Positions 4,776-7,038 of a stretch of DNA of 7,038 bases are shown here, piece after piece. Each line of letters opens with the position of its first letter. Position 1 is the first letter of the stretch. Origin of the DNA: Vampirovibrionales bacterium (GTDB lineage: Bacteria > Cyanobacteriota > Vampirovibrionia > Vampirovibrionales > JAJTHC01); the NCBI GenBank assembly GCA_021299615.1, contig JAJTHC010000055.1, positions 1 through 7,038 on the forward strand. The letters are read 5' to 3'. The notes under the pieces were generated by a model. It saw only the letters and a program-made list of their open reading frames with translations. It was not told the DNA's origin and made no database searches. The position numbers were made by a program, and so were the translations under genes.

Positions 4776-6569
4776 TTAAGGGTTCTTCTTGGACTTATAA
4801 TCAGACGCTTCTTTTTCAAGTTGGCTCATGGGCGTACTCTTAGGCATCCGCCCCTTGGGGATGCGTGTTGCATACCCTTTTGAGCGTGCTTCCACCATTT
4901 GGCGTGCATGTTCAAGGGCATTAGGCGTAGGATACCAATGGGTAGATTGCGTATTACGGAAGACATTTTCAAAGTTATTCCGTGCCAAACCAGCGGTCGT
5001 TACACCAGAAAACGCCATAAAGGCAATATCCGCCAAGTACGCCACATATCGAGGGGTCATGCTCAAGTCACTGCCGACAGCGGTTAAGGCACTTACTAAA
5101 GCCCCTATACTACCAGCACCAACTAATGAAGCATTGAATCGAGGCGTAATAGAGTGATCCAACTTCAAGCCTGTTGGGTGAATATGTAAAGGATTACCGC
5201 TTCCTTCTCGCCAAATAATGGGCAAGAACATGAGATTGGCTAATTGCGGAATAACGGAAGAGGCGTTTGCGACGAGTTCTACCGTATTGGCATGTTTCTT
5301 TGCAAACGGATCTTCCGTTTTGGCGGAAGCGGGTTGATCCACCGATTCATTCGCCGTCATGTTTTTAGGGTCTTTCGTCTCGTCTTTTTTGTGGCTATGC
5401 TTGTAAGCTTGCTTGCCACCTTCCACCAGCATCGCTGCGGAAAGCATCATCAAAGGCAAGACAGATCCAATGGCTAAGACGTAAGACGCCGAGTTCGGCA
5501 TGGTAATATTGGTGCCTTTTAAGAACTCTCGACGGGTGGTAAACATCAAGGCATCGTGGGCAAAGTTCCAGTCGGTTGCCATTTTGCCCATCATCCAGCC
5601 CAACTGTTTGGCACCTGCAACGCTTGAAGCGGTGAACGAAGGAAGCATGTACTTAATGGATTGAGGGAGGGGGGCTTTGTCAAAGGCAGGAGACAAGGCA
5701 TCCATTAAAGGGAAATAGGTTTCATAGTATTTATTACGAGCCAAACTTGCCATGCTACCAGGGTGAGCCATGTGCATAAAGCCTTTATAGTCGGCTTTAG
5801 TGGCATTCGGCATGATTTTGTCTATTTTATCACCGCTCTTATTTTTCAAATAGTCTAAATGTTTCGCATAATGTGCTTTGGCTTCAGGAGACATATGCTT
5901 AAGATAGGCTGGGTGCGGAAACTCGTCAAAACTGTTCCACTTCGAACCTTCCACAATTTGGAAGAAGGTCTTGTCAGATTTAGACGCTTGCGAAACGTTG
6001 ACTTGATCCATATGCGATTGGGTTAAGGCAGATCCACCCATGTAAAGCGAGGTACCTGCCACAAACATGGGCAAGCGAGCCACAGGTGGCACAAAACAAG
6101 ACGCCAAGTTCACCAAGCTACCCACCACATTGAAGGGCTGTGGCACTTGATCTAAAACAGGCGCCCTTAAAACCGCCACCATGTTTTGGGTGAAAATCCC
6201 TGCATTGGCGATGGCTAAGGCGTAACGCCCTAGGGTTCTATACTGTTCTTCTTTTTTAGAATTGGCAGGCAGGGCTTGAATAGGGGATTCACGCTTCTTT
6301 TTCTTTTCTTCTTCTTCCGTTTCTTTTTTAGTGGGAGAAGCTGGTGAAGAAGGGCTAGGAGCTGTTTGTTTCGCCAAATCTTGAGGACTCATTTCCCAAA
6401 AGTCTTCAGGCGTACTTTCCACAGGACGCATCGGTTCTGTGGGAACACTAGGGGCATATTGAAACGATTTAACTTTAGCAAAGGGATGCTGCGTATTCAC
6501 TGAAGAGGTAAGGGGAATTTTTAATCCCGAGGAATTGGTGGAAGCATTAAATGAAAGTGGATTAGGCAT
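4776..6569 (-). CDS. Uncharacterised membrane-associated protein, 597 residues
   Basis: I do not recognise this family. The N-terminal ~110 residues are polar and low in complexity: Ser/Pro-rich (42-80) and then a Glu/Lys block KKETEEEEKKKKRES (81-95), probably disordered; there is no classic signal peptide. Hydrophobic stretches that could cross or lie on a membrane are at about 115-134, 146-182 (perhaps two), 361-382, 428-452, 479-500 and 507-528. Between them a soluble segment (about 195-345) is rich in His, Lys, Met and Tyr, and a charged linker (383-427) is Lys/Asp-rich. The C-terminus is basic. No catalytic motif is apparent. The ribosome binding site AAGGAG (6577-6582, minus) is 7 bases before ATG at 6569. 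Its first 8 bases overlap the stop of the gene upstream (ATGCCTAA), indicating co-translation and a shared role. Codon use and GC look like the host genes. Confidence 0.85.
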   Translation of the reverse strand: MPNPLSFNASTNSSGLKIPLTSSVNTQHPFAKVKSFQYAPSVPTEPMRPVESTPEDFWEMSPQDLAKQTAPSPSSPASPTKKETEEEEKKKKRESPIQALPANSKKEEQYRTLGRYALAIANAGIFTQNMVAVLRAPVLDQVPQPFNVVGSLVNLASCFVPPVARLPMFVAGTSLYMGGSALTQSHMDQVNVSQASKSDKTFFQIVEGSKWNSFDEFPHPAYLKHMSPEAKAHYAKHLDYLKNKSGDKIDKIMPNATKADYKGFMHMAHPGSMASLARNKYYETYFPLMDALSPAFDKAPLPQSIKYMLPSFTASSVAGAKQLGWMMGKMATDWNFAHDALMFTTRREFLKGTNITMPNSASYVLAIGSVLPLMMLSAAMLVEGGKQAYKHSHKKDETKDPKNMTANESVDQPASAKTEDPFAKKHANTVELVANASSVIPQLANLMFLPIIWREGSGNPLHIHPTGLKLDHSITPRFNASLVGAGSIGALVSALTAVGSDLSMTPRYVAYLADIAFMAFSGVTTAGLARNNFENVFRNTQSTHWYPTPNALEHARQMVEARSKGYATRIPKGRMPKSTPMSQLEKEASDYKSKKNP

Positions 6570-7038
6570 AGTGCGACTCCTTCTTTCTTAAGGCCTTGGG
6601 GTGACTTGTGATGCTGGAAGAAGCCTCTACTTCAGGCCTAGCGTTATCTGAAAAAGAGGCAGCATTTTCTGTGGTCTTGCCTGTATTCGTTTCATTGTCT
6701 CGTTCCCAATTGTTGAGCTTTTGATAACGGGCGTGTTCACTCAACTGGAAGTAGGTTACGCCTGCTCCGACGGCTCCACCCACTGCGGCAAGCAATCCAC
6801 CCGCTTGAGCCGACTTCATGGCAAAGGCGGGCAAATTCAGAAGCACTTGGTGCATGGGGTGGTACACATTACGTTTAATGGATTTGCCTGTACTGTCGAC
6901 AATTTCATGCAATTTAGGGCGGAATTGATCTAAGGTAAAGCCCATGTGGAACGGCATACCCATTGAAAATGCACCACGGTTTTCAAAACCGGGGATGTTA
7001 TCTAAAAAGCCATTGGCGAGGTGACTGTTTTTCAAGAA
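6562..7038 (-). CDS. Uncharacterised protein, C-terminal 158 residues (start outside window)
   Basis: The frame is open to the right edge and stops at TAA (6562-6564 on the plus strand), so the N-terminus lies beyond the window; the TTG at 7033-7035 is not needed as a start. Not recognised. The visible part has a Gly/Phe/Met-rich stretch (GFLDNIPGFENRGAFSMGM), then a hydrophobic, Ala/Gly-rich segment (LLAAVGGAVGAGVTYF) that may be a membrane helix, then a polar, Asn/Ser/Glu-rich tail. The same mix of Ala/Gly-rich hydrophobic segments and disordered polar tails is seen in the downstream 597-residue protein, with which it overlaps by 8 bases; they are probably one operon. Confidence 0.75.
   Translation of the reverse strand, partial: FLKNSHLANGFLDNIPGFENRGAFSMGMPFHMGFTLDQFRPKLHEIVDSTGKSIKRNVYHPMHQVLLNLPAFAMKSAQAGGLLAAVGGAVGAGVTYFQLSEHARYQKLNNWERDNETNTGKTTENAASFSDNARPEVEASSSITSHPKALRKKESHYA

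Overview
The window holds ordinary bacterial chromosome with one acquired-looking gene and one dense cluster of non-coding repeats. Two housekeeping genes are recognisable: rsmE (16S rRNA U1498 methyltransferase) and a CCA tRNA nucleotidyltransferase with an HD domain. They overlap on the minus strand and form an operon. Two large minus-strand genes at the right end match no family I know. The organism cannot be fixed from this sequence. The moderate GC of the host genes, the class II CCA enzyme with HD domain, and the unknown membrane proteins with N-termini like 'NPLSFNAS' make me think, weakly, of a non-photosynthetic Cyanobacteriota lineage (Vampirovibrionia/Melainabacteria type). Treat that as a guess.

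Layout, left to right. 2-262 (+): 3' end of a protein ending in a response-regulator receiver domain. 263-471: short intergenic stretch with a stem-loop, a fragment that reads antisense like the end of the CCA gene, and a good sigma70-type promoter. 472-2031 (+): an AT-rich gene for a P-loop ATPase resembling the Sll1717 family, a likely horizontally acquired accessory gene, possibly antiviral. 2060-3505 (-): CCA-adding enzyme. 3492-4256 (-): rsmE, with a promoter and a small inverted repeat upstream. 4302-4775: repeat cluster. 4776-6569 (-) and 6562-7038 (-): two overlapping uncharacterised membrane-protein genes, the second cut by the window edge.

Two things deserve attention. First, the ATPase gene sits exactly between two imperfect copies of a ~36-bp sequence (236-271 and 2060-2095). 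Each copy can encode, on the plus strand, the last residues of the receiver protein (LLQMANKI / LLQLANKV plus stop) and, on the minus strand, the last residues of the CCA enzyme (EEVLDFIRHLQ / EEALDFIRQLQ plus stop). The simplest reading is that the receiver gene and the CCA gene once converged and overlapped at their 3' ends, and that the ATPase cassette entered there with a second, diverged copy of the overlap, leaving both host genes with intact ends.

Second, the region between rsmE and the 597-residue gene carries a composite structured repeat present twice in tandem (about 4331-4529 and 4536-4679). Each unit has a 20-nt identical 5' box, a nested stem-loop, an 11-nt 3' box, and then a long palindrome. 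Stem sequences differ between the two units but complementarity is kept, including a clean G-C to C-G swap. A third, unrelated inverted-repeat element follows (4690-4757). This looks like a structured mobile repeat or RNA element, and is the best candidate here for something undescribed.
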